From Merdicola sp963557785 (lineage in GTDB: Bacteria; Bacillota; Clostridia; TANB77; CAG-508): a stretch of DNA of 64,000 nt. Location of the stretch: assembly GCA_963557785.1 (NCBI GenBank), contig CAUWBF010000003.1, positions 124,001-188,000 of the forward strand. Reading direction: 5' to 3'. The notes below the pieces were generated by a model. It was not told the origin of the DNA. It worked only from the letters and a program-made list of their open reading frames with translations, and did no database searches. How positions within the stretch are numbered: the stretch's first letter is position 1; every line of letters starts with the position of its first letter. Both the position numbers and the translations under genes were made by a program. Below, one piece after another: positions 43,325 to 50,488 of the stretch.

Positions 43325-44263
43325 TTATAAAGTATATCTTACTTCTACAGTATCTTCTATATCATCATTATTTATACCTGTTAGTTTTATTAAATTTTCT
43401 CCTTGTTCAACCTTGAATTTCCATTGTATTTTTGTACCATCTTCTTGTGTTTCTACTACCTTATATCCTTTTCCATTTACCCAGAATTTCATTTCTTTCA
43501 TTAAAGAAATTTCGTCTATTGCTGTTAAGATTACATACGTTGGATCTTCTGTGTCTCTTTCTATTGTTACTTTTGGTTTTACTACTCCTTTTACTTCTTG
43601 TGTTTTTGTTATTTGTTTGTTTTGAGCGTTTACGACAACAACTGTTAGTGTATGTTGTCCAGCTGGTATAGTAATTTCTTCTTCAACTTGTGCACTACTG
43701 TCTTCTGGTATTACTATTTGTTTTTCTTCTTCTTCATCCCATCTGTATGTTATTAATGATAATTTCTCATTATCTTTGGCTATTATTTTTATTTTTGTTC
43801 CTACAAGTTCTAAACTTATTTGTGGTTCTGATGGATCTGCTACAAATTCTTTTGTAAATGTTTTTTGATTTCCTTTAGCATCTATTACTATAATATTTAA
43901 CACATTATTTCCAACAGGTAATTCTAGTGTTTCTTCCATATAGTTTGAACCATTTCCTTGTATTTCTTTATTTTCTCCATTGTTCCAATTGTATACTATT
44001 TTTGATATTTCTATATTATGTGTTATTGTTATAGTAATCATATTACCTTGTTTTGTAGTTGTTACATTTGGTGTATTATTATTTTTACTTGTAGATATTC
44101 CTCCATTTGATACAACTGTATATATAGCTTTTCCTGCAATTACTAAGCCAAATATTAAAAGTATAACACAGAAAAATATAATTATTTTTTTTATTTCGAT
44201 AGGGCCACTTGAATGGCTTTTTCCTTTTTCTTTTTTCATTTCTACACTTAGTATTTGGTTCAT
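43325..44263 (-). CDS. Membrane-anchored extracytoplasmic Ig-like protein
   Basis: The protein has 312 residues. After a short basic cytoplasmic start a membrane helix occupies residues 27-50 (KKIIIFFCVILLIFGLVIAGKAIY). The exported part has a Ser/Asn/Thr linker and three similar beta-sandwich units of about 75 residues; each pairs an ISKIVYNW-like strand with an acidic turn and a G.(N/H).L.(I/V).V strand. No catalytic motif is visible. The family is common in clostridial envelopes and its function is unknown. ATG follows GAGAGGTGA. Confidence 0.75.
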   Translation of the reverse strand: MNQILSVEMKKEKGKSHSSGPIEIKKIIIFFCVILLIFGLVIAGKAIYTVVSNGGISTSKNNNTPNVTTTKQGNMITITITHNIEISKIVYNWNNGENKEIQGNGSNYMEETLELPVGNNVLNIIVIDAKGNQKTFTKEFVADPSEPQISLELVGTKIKIIAKDNEKLSLITYRWDEEEEKQIVIPEDSSAQVEEEITIPAGQHTLTVVVVNAQNKQITKTQEVKGVVKPKVTIERDTEDPTYVILTAIDEISLMKEMKFWVNGKGYKVVETQEDGTKIQWKFKVEQGENLIKLTGINNDDIEDTVEVRYTL

Positions 44264-44287
44264 ATCTTCACCTCTCTATACAGAAAA

Positions 44288-44316
44288 ATTATATCATATC
44301 GCTTAATTATTGTAAA
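44288..44316 (-). promoter_or_regulatory. Promoter of the 312-residue gene
   Basis: TTTACA (44,311-44,316) and TATAAT (44,288-44,293) on the minus strand are 17 bases apart. Confidence 0.65.
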
Positions 44317-44365
44317 TATTTAAGTGATATATTATTTATGTTTACTCTTTAATGTCTTGTATAAT

Positions 44366-44394
44366 AAAAGCGAAGATTTTCTATCTTCGCTTTT
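44366..44394 (-). terminator. Terminator of the thioester adhesin gene
   Basis: Arms AAAAGCGAAGAT and ATCTTCGCTTTT are perfect with a five-base loop, 14 bases after the stop. The tail on the minus strand is TTTTATTAT. Confidence 0.85.
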
Positions 44395-44407
44395 ATTCTT
44401 TATTTAA

Positions 44408-47400
44408 TTATAATACAAATTTCTTGATTAAGAATATTCCTACACCTATTGTACCTAGTACCATAAATATTAATCCAAAGTATATTCTTGTTTGACCTAA
44501 TTCTATTGCTAACATTACTGGTGCATCATCTTGATCATCTTCACCTTCTATAAAGTTATCTGGTGTAGAATCTATATCTGGTGTTAAACTATCGTTATAA
44601 TCTTTACTAATTTCTGCTATATTTGTTTTTAATCCCATATTTTCTGCATCATTTATCCATGTTAATATAATTGGTACATTTGCACTTTCACCTGGTTGTA
44701 ATAATGTATTTTCTAATGCATTAGTTGCAACTCTTTCTCTTCCATTTAAAGCTTCTCTTGTATACCAAGTTGGATTATCTTCTTGTATGAATTTTAATCC
44801 TTCTGGTATATAATCAGTTACTTCTTTAGCATATCCTGCTATTTCACCTTCGTTTGTAACTTTAATTTGGAATTCGAATTTAACTGTTACATTATTTAAT
44901 TTCTTTCTATGTAAGTCTACTTTTACAATAGGTTCTGGATCTTCGTCTCCTGTATGTCCTGTATCTGTTACTGTTTGCTCACCATTTTCAATAAGTATTA
45001 CTTTACTTACCCATTTCTTTAATGCTAAGTCAAAGTATTTAACTTTGATAAATTCTTTATCTAAGTCGTCTTCTTCTCCCCATTCATTGTTATTTCCTGG
45101 TGTTGAATCTACATCATCTACAGGTTGATTTGTTTCATCTCTATCATCTGAAATTTCTGCTGTATTTATTATAATTCTATCAGATGTATTTGGCTCTGTT
45201 ACTTTAAATCTTATTTTTAAATCTCTATAGTCTGGGTTTGAATCACTTATTTCTTCTTCTGGATTAAATGCTTTTATTAAATTTGCTCCAGATGTTTTTT
45301 CTTGTTCTTTAGATAAATAGTCTGTTCTAATTAAGTCTGCTTCTTCTGCTTTGTCTGTTTCTACATACTTTTTATCTCCATATTCAAATATTTCTTGTTG
45401 TTCTTCCTCTTTGGCTGTTATTTCTCCTTCTTCAGTTGATTCTGTATTTTCTGTTTCTTCTTCTTTTTCTTCTAATTCTTTATACATTACCCATCTATAT
45501 TCTATATTTGTTTCATCTTCAGGTAAGAATATTAATCCTTCTGGTACATCATCTACTACTTCGCTTGCATATCCATTCATTAGTCCTTCATTAAATATTC
45601 TTAATGTATATGTTACTATATTTCCATTTTCAACTTCTACTGGGTCTTTTGTGTGTTCATATTTTAGATTTCCATCCTCTCCCATAGAAACTTGTGGAAT
45701 TCTGCTTGTTACTTCTTCATCATTAACACCTGTTATAAATTTTCTTAGTGCTAAGTCAAAGTATACTATTCTTACTTTTTCAAAATCATCATCGTCTTCT
45801 TGTCCTGGAATATATTTGTCTCCACTTGCTATTTCATCATCTTTATAATTTGGTAATTCTTCATCTGAAGGTTTTACTATATTATCTGTTTCTGAATCTC
45901 TGTCTATTATTTCGTTACCCATATTATCTCTAGATTCTGATATTTCTGCTAAATTTGTTAATTTCTTATTAAATTTTGCTGTTTCTTTTACTTTACATTT
46001 AATTTGTACATCTCTATAGTCTAATACTTGACCATTAAAAGATGCTATAATGTTTATTCTTGATGCTGTTTCTTTTTCCATAGATAAATATGTTGTTTTT
46101 ACAGTTCTTCCATCTTCTGAAACTGTCCATTCATACTTTTGGTTAAGTTCATCATCTTCCAAAAATTCTAATTCTTCTGGTAAATAATCTACTATTTCGT
46201 TTGCATATCCATCTATCTCTGCTTCATTATATACTCTTATCGTATATGTTACTGTATCTCCAAGTTTTACATCTACTGGTTTTTTTGTATGATTATATAT
46301 TGCTGTTGTTGATGTTCCATTTACTAATGGTGTTACATCTACTACTGGTTCTCTTCCTATCAATTGTGTGTTATTAACACCTGTTATAAATTTTCTTAAA
46401 CTTAAATCAAATTCTTCTACTTTTAGTTTTTCAAAGTCATCATCATCTTCTTGTCCTGGAATATATGTATCGCCTCTGTTTATTTCTGTATCTTTATAAC
46501 TTGGTAAGTTAGCATCTGATGGCAATGTAAATCCTCCATCTGGAGTTGAATCTCTATCTTTAATTGAATTTCCTTCAACATCTGTTGCTGCAGTAATTTG
46601 AGCTAAATTTGTTATTTTTCTTGTACTTGTTGCTGTTTCTTTTACTCTACATTTTACTTGTATATCTACATAGTCTAAAGTTGTTCCATTAAATGCTGTT
46701 AATAAATTTGCTGCATTTTTATCTGCATCTGCTGCATTTCTTGAATATGCTAATTTTGTTGTTGATATTCTTCTTGTGTTTGTAGAATCTATTACCCATC
46801 CATTATTTGCATTAAATTTTGTTTCTTCTGGATATTTTGTTAAATCATTTATAAATTCTAATTCTTCTGGTAAATAGTCTGTTATTTTTCCAACATAACC
46901 ATCTTTTTCACCTTCGTTATATACTCTTATTGTATATGTTACAATATCTCCTTTTTTAACTGCTATTGGTGTTTTTGGGTGGTTATATATTGCTGTTGTT
47001 GATGTTCCGTTTACTAATGGTGTTACATCTACTACTGGTTCTCTATTTACTTTTTGATTGTTTACTTGTGATATGAATTTTCTTAATGATAAGTCAAATT
47101 CTTTTTCTTTTATTTTTTCTAATGGTACACTGTTACTACCTACTATTGTTTTTGGTGTTTTATCAACTACAACTAATGGTTGTGCTAAATTATTTCCACT
47201 TATTGTCCAGTATGTCATATTTGTTGTTTTGTAACTTCCGCTTATGCTAAAGTTTATTGATGTTACAGTTTCTGCCATTGTTCCTGGTACTGATATATAA
47301 AATTCTTGTCCTATTAGTTGCTCTATACTTTTTGATGTTGCTTGCTTATTTGAATCTAATAATTGATATCCTGTTAAATTATTTCCGTTTTGATCTGTAA

Positions 47401-48259
47401 ATTTTGTTGTTAACCCATCATATGCTAATGAATTATTTCTATTTATTTTGTATGGTCCTACTACATAATTTAATGTGTTCTCATTGTATACAGCTGTAGG
47501 ATTTGTATTTGCTAATGATATAGGAGCTGAAGCTACATTTTGATCATATTGTGTTAAGTTTTCTGTTTTTCCTGCTTCTGTAACTAAGTATTTATATAAT
47601 GCTTCCATATCAGCATATCTATATGTATTTACATCGTCAATATTTTGATATTGTGTACCACTATTTTTTATTAATTGTGATACTGTACTTAAATTTGGTT
47701 CTCCTGCAAAAACTTTATGGTATGTTTCATCTGATGCATTTGTATAATACCAAATTGCTAATTGTTGAATTACATCAATATCATCGTCTGTTATCTCAGA
47801 ATATTGATCAATTCCAGCAGCAGTTAATAAGTTCGTTCTATCATTAGATGCTGTTTCTGAAGTTGGTATATATGCATGGTCTAATATCCATAATACACTT
47901 TTATAATTATTGCTTAGGTCTTCATGTAAGTTAAGTAGTGAGTTCTTATCTTTAAAGTCAGATGAATAATTATAGTCTGCAATAAATACTCCTGGGTTAT
48001 CTGAATAGAATCCATATCCAGCTCTTAAACAATATACAGCTGTTTCGTAATCTATTGCGCCATTATTGTGTTTTACTACTTTCCATACTTTCTGTCTTTC
48101 CAGACTATACCCATATTGACTTCCATCGTTTCTAATCTTTCTAAATTCTTCTAGCCCAAATGTTGTAGTGGCAGCATACGATGAAACTGACATTACTAAT
48201 GAGCTTACGATTAAAATCATACTTAATACTAGAGTATACAATAATTTCTTCTTTTTCAT
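44408..48259 (-). CDS. Thioester-domain surface adhesin with DUF11-like repeats
   Basis: The protein has 1,283 residues. I chose ATG at 48,259, eight bases after AAGGA, because the ATG at 48,268 lies inside the ribosome binding site. A signal peptide ends near residue 30 (SSYAA). Residues 35-200 resemble the thioester (TQXA) domain of Gram-positive adhesins: Cys77 in VYCLRAGYGF and Gln166 in QQLAIWYY match the Cys and Gln that form the internal thioester. Four repeats follow, each opening with FDL(S/A)L(R/K)K(F/W) and containing VTYTIRV.NE and DYLPE.LEF, typical of DUF11-type stalk domains. The C-terminus is a membrane helix (IYFGLIFMVLGTIGVGIFL) with a very short basic tail and no LPXTG. Covalent attachment to host amines is inferred from the family. 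Confidence 0.88.
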   Translation of the reverse strand: MKKKKLLYTLVLSMILIVSSLVMSVSSYAATTTFGLEEFRKIRNDGSQYGYSLERQKVWKVVKHNNGAIDYETAVYCLRAGYGFYSDNPGVFIADYNYSSDFKDKNSLLNLHEDLSNNYKSVLWILDHAYIPTSETASNDRTNLLTAAGIDQYSEITDDDIDVIQQLAIWYYTNASDETYHKVFAGEPNLSTVSQLIKNSGTQYQNIDDVNTYRYADMEALYKYLVTEAGKTENLTQYDQNVASAPISLANTNPTAVYNENTLNYVVGPYKINRNNSLAYDGLTTKFTDQNGNNLTGYQLLDSNKQATSKSIEQLIGQEFYISVPGTMAETVTSINFSISGSYKTTNMTYWTISGNNLAQPLVVVDKTPKTIVGSNSVPLEKIKEKEFDLSLRKFISQVNNQKVNREPVVDVTPLVNGTSTTAIYNHPKTPIAVKKGDIVTYTIRVYNEGEKDGYVGKITDYLPEELEFINDLTKYPEETKFNANNGWVIDSTNTRRISTTKLAYSRNAADADKNAANLLTAFNGTTLDYVDIQVKCRVKETATSTRKITNLAQITAATDVEGNSIKDRDSTPDGGFTLPSDANLPSYKDTEINRGDTYIPGQEDDDDFEKLKVEEFDLSLRKFITGVNNTQLIGREPVVDVTPLVNGTSTTAIYNHTKKPVDVKLGDTVTYTIRVYNEAEIDGYANEIVDYLPEELEFLEDDELNQKYEWTVSEDGRTVKTTYLSMEKETASRINIIASFNGQVLDYRDVQIKCKVKETAKFNKKLTNLAEISESRDNMGNEIIDRDSETDNIVKPSDEELPNYKDDEIASGDKYIPGQEDDDDFEKVRIVYFDLALRKFITGVNDEEVTSRIPQVSMGEDGNLKYEHTKDPVEVENGNIVTYTLRIFNEGLMNGYASEVVDDVPEGLIFLPEDETNIEYRWVMYKELEEKEEETENTESTEEGEITAKEEEQQEIFEYGDKKYVETDKAEEADLIRTDYLSKEQEKTSGANLIKAFNPEEEISDSNPDYRDLKIRFKVTEPNTSDRIIINTAEISDDRDETNQPVDDVDSTPGNNNEWGEEDDLDKEFIKVKYFDLALKKWVSKVILIENGEQTVTDTGHTGDEDPEPIVKVDLHRKKLNNVTVKFEFQIKVTNEGEIAGYAKEVTDYIPEGLKFIQEDNPTWYTREALNGRERVATNALENTLLQPGESANVPIILTWINDAENMGLKTNIAEISKDYNDSLTPDIDSTPDNFIEGEDDQDDAPVMLAIELGQTRIYFGLIFMVLGTIGVGIFLIKKFVL

Positions 48260-48302
48260 TTTTACCATCCTTCTTAATTATAATATAATACTCGTTGGTA
48301 TA

Positions 48303-48330
48303 ATTTTACTACATCTACCAAACAAGTCAA
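48303..48330 (-). promoter_or_regulatory. Promoter of the thioester adhesin gene
   Basis: TTGACT (48,325-48,330) and TAAAAT (48,303-48,308) on the minus strand are 16 bases apart. The remaining gap up to 48,555 shows only AT-rich sequence without a gene. Confidence 0.55.
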
Positions 48331-48555
48331 TAGCACTTTTTCCCAGTATTTACCTCATTTTCTATCATCATAAAAAATACCGTTTTTTGTTACTACGGAA
48401 ATAATTATTGCTATCTTTGATTTATTTTTTTACATATCTATTACAATTATATTACATTTTCGTAATTTTTTCAATGGTAAATTAAAAAAAGTGTTGATTT
48501 TCTTAGGTTTTTTGTTATTTTTATGTATAAATATTTTCGAATTCACTTTTTTTTA

Positions 48556-48584
48556 TTGACTTCTTACATAATTTTTGTTATTAT
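48556..48584 (+). promoter_or_regulatory. Promoter of the tRNA-Gly/tRNA-Cys operon
   Basis: TTGACT (48,556-48,561) and TATTAT (48,579-48,584) have a 17-base spacer, 18 bases before tRNA-Gly. Confidence 0.8.
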
Positions 48585-48602
48585 AGTTATGCTTTAATTT
48601 TT

Positions 48603-48678
48603 GCGGGAATAGCTCAGTTGATAGAGCGCTGCCTTGCCAAGGCAGAGGTCGCGGGTTTGAGCCCCGTTTCCCGCTCCA
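48603..48678 (+). tRNA. tRNA-Gly (GCC)
   Basis: The acceptor stem GCGGGAA/TTCCCGC, D-arm, anticodon arm CTGCC-TTGCCAA-GGCAG, T-arm and encoded TCCA are all present. Confidence 0.98.
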
Positions 48679-48743
48679 TTTTTTTAATATATAATCATAT
48701 TTTTTTTATATATGCATATTATGTATTAAACATTAATTTATAT

Positions 48744-48817
48744 GGCGCTATAGCCAAGTGGTAAGGCACGAGTCTGCAAAACTCTGATCCCCGGTTCAAA
48801 TCCGGGTGGCGCCTCCA
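48744..48817 (+). tRNA. tRNA-Cys (GCA)
   Basis: Acceptor GGCGCTA with its partner before TCCA, anticodon loop CTGCAAA giving GCA, and a T-loop GTTCAAATC. It shares a transcript with tRNA-Gly. Confidence 0.97.
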
Positions 48818-48822
48818 ATTTT

Positions 48823-48853
48823 AAGAGTAATTGTTTTATAACAATTACTCTTT
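48823..48853 (+). terminator. Terminator of the tRNA operon
   Basis: AAGAGTAATTGTT and AACAATTACTCTT form a perfect 13-bp stem followed by TTTATTTT. Confidence 0.92.
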
Positions 48854-48883
48854 TATTTTAATAATTGATAATGTAAATAAAAA

Positions 48884-48916
48884 GAACCCCCGAATTATTA
48901 GCTAATTCAGGGATTC
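48884..48916 (-). terminator. Terminator of the 78-residue gene
   Basis: Arms around GAATTA/TAATTC extended by C/G runs, followed by TTCTTTTTATTT on the minus strand. Confidence 0.85.
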
Positions 48917-48931
48917 CCTTTAGAAGGTATT

Positions 48932-49168
48932 CTACTTATTTACCCATGAAGTCTTAATCTTCTCCCACTCGATAGTTGCAAGAACAAGTTCTGCATTGTT
49001 ATCTAGAACATAAATCGGTGTGCTGTAGCTTGGTATTGAGAGCTTTGTAGCTTTCTTGCTTAATGTGTCTTCTATAAACCGATTAACTGCAGAAACGCTA
49101 CCTTTGATTTCGGTTACTTTGTCGACTCCAGGGCTAAGCAAAATAATTGTTGTTAAAACGTCATCCAT
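48932..49168 (-). CDS. Small hypothetical protein (78 aa), atypical composition
   Basis: I do not recognise it. A perfect GGAGG lies eight bases before the ATG and a terminator follows the stop. The N-terminal half alternates beta and helix (TTIILLSPGVDKVTEIKGSV), the centre has a Ser/Pro/Tyr turn and the C-terminus ends in IEWEKIKTSWVNK. Base use is less AT-rich than its neighbours and it carries an in-frame CGG Arg codon (AAT CGG TTT). It is monocistronic, between the tRNA operon and prfA. Confidence 0.72.
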   Translation of the reverse strand: MDDVLTTIILLSPGVDKVTEIKGSVSAVNRFIEDTLSKKATKLSIPSYSTPIYVLDNNAELVLATIEWEKIKTSWVNK

Positions 49169-49260
49169 ATCTGTTTCCTCCTTTGAGCATTGCTCAATTT
49201 TTAGTTTTTATTTGCGTGTCTACATAATTATTTTATCATATTTTTATGCTTTTGTAAATT

Positions 49261-49324
49261 AAAAGAGATTAGATATTATGAAGTGACCCACGAATCGTTC
49301 ACTTCAATTGTTCTAACCTCTTTT
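49261..49324 (-). terminator. Bipartite terminator of prfA
   Basis: An outer stem AAAAGAG..TTAGA/TCTAA.CTCTTTT encloses an inner stem GAAGTGA/TCACTTC. On the minus strand it ends in CTCTTTTAATTT directly after the prfA stop. Confidence 0.8.
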
Positions 49325-49333
49325 ATTATCTCA

Positions 49334-50395
49334 TTATTCATCAGATCCTTTTAGCCTTTCTGCTCTATCTGCTGCAATTAAACTATCTATCATTTCATCT
49401 AAATTTCCATTTAGGAAATCTTCCATCTGATATATACTTAATCCTATTCTATGATCTGTTATACGTCCTTGAGGATAATTGTATGTACGTATTTTTTCAC
49501 TTCTATCCCCGCTACCTACTTGTGATTTTCTCTCATTTGCAAGTTCGGCATCTTGTTTTGCTTTTTCTTGTTCATATAGCCTAGATCTTAATAGTTTCAT
49601 AGCATATTCTCTATTCTGTACTTGAGATCTTTCTGTTTGACATTCTACTACCATTCCTGTTGGTTCGTGTATAAGTCTTACTGCTGATGATGTTTTATTT
49701 ACGTGTTGTCCTCCAGCTCCTGAAGCTCTAAAAACTTCCATCTTTATATCTGCTGGATTTATTTCTATATCTACATCTTCTACTACTGGTAATACAGCTA
49801 CTGTTGCTGTAGATGTATGTATTCTACCACTACTTTCGGTATCTGGTACTCTTTGTACTCTGTGCACTCCACTTTCGAATTTTAATCTACTATATGCACC
49901 TTTACCTGTTATCATAAATGAAACTTCTTTATATCCACCTAGCCCAGTTTCGTTCTCATTTAATATTTCTAGTTTCCAATGTTTCTTTTCTGAGTACATT
50001 GAATACATTCTAAATAGTGTTCCTGCAAATAGTGCTGCTTCTTCTCCACCAGCACCGCCTCTTATTTCACATATGATATTTTTATCATCATCTTTATCTT
50101 TTGGAATTAAAAGAATTTTTAATTCTTCTTCTATTTTAGCTAAATTCTCTTTAGATTCATAATATTCGGCTTCTGCTAACTCTTTTAATTCTTTGTCTTC
50201 CATCATTTCTTTTGCATCTTCCATTGTTTGGCTTGTTTTTTTATATTCTCTATATTTTTCAACTATGTCAGATATTTCTGCATGCTCTTTCATGTATTTT
50301 TGCCATTCACTAGTTCTAGAAATAACTTCGGGATCACTAATAAGTTTTGTTAACTCATCATATCTTTTTTCTACGGCTTCTAGTTTTTGAAACAT
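49334..50395 (-). CDS. prfA: Peptide chain release factor 1
   Basis: The 353-residue protein recognises UAA and UAG and triggers peptide release on the ribosome. An N-terminal coiled-coil domain (residues 1-95) is followed by the codon-recognition domain, with the release-factor-1 type segment preceding SSGRIHTSTATVAVLP. The GGQ motif is in FRASGAGGQHVNKTSSAVR, followed by the conserved SQVGSGDRSEKIRTYNYPQ. The start is ATG at 50,395 (MFQKLEAV) after GAGGAGATAAAATT; a TTG 18 bases upstream lies before the site. Confidence 0.97.
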   Translation of the reverse strand: MFQKLEAVEKRYDELTKLISDPEVISRTSEWQKYMKEHAEISDIVEKYREYKKTSQTMEDAKEMMEDKELKELAEAEYYESKENLAKIEEELKILLIPKDKDDDKNIICEIRGGAGGEEAALFAGTLFRMYSMYSEKKHWKLEILNENETGLGGYKEVSFMITGKGAYSRLKFESGVHRVQRVPDTESSGRIHTSTATVAVLPVVEDVDIEINPADIKMEVFRASGAGGQHVNKTSSAVRLIHEPTGMVVECQTERSQVQNREYAMKLLRSRLYEQEKAKQDAELANERKSQVGSGDRSEKIRTYNYPQGRITDHRIGLSIYQMEDFLNGNLDEMIDSLIAADRAERLKGSDE

Positions 50396-50425
50396 AATTT
50401 TATCTCCTCTCAATATTACTATGGT

Positions 50426-50454
50426 ATTATATACGATTTTTATATATTTTTCAA
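50426..50454 (-). promoter_or_regulatory. Promoter of prfA
   Basis: TTGAAA (50,449-50,454) and TATAAT (50,426-50,431) on the minus strand have a 17-base spacer. Confidence 0.75.
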
Positions 50455-50460
50455 GACCTT

Positions 50461-50488
50461 AAAAACAAGAGCTTACGCTCTTGTTTTT
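50461..50488 (-). terminator. Terminator of the BY-kinase gene
   Basis: AAAAACAAGAGC and GCTCTTGTTTTT are perfect with loop TTAC. The stem reaches into the stop codon of the gene. Confidence 0.92.
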
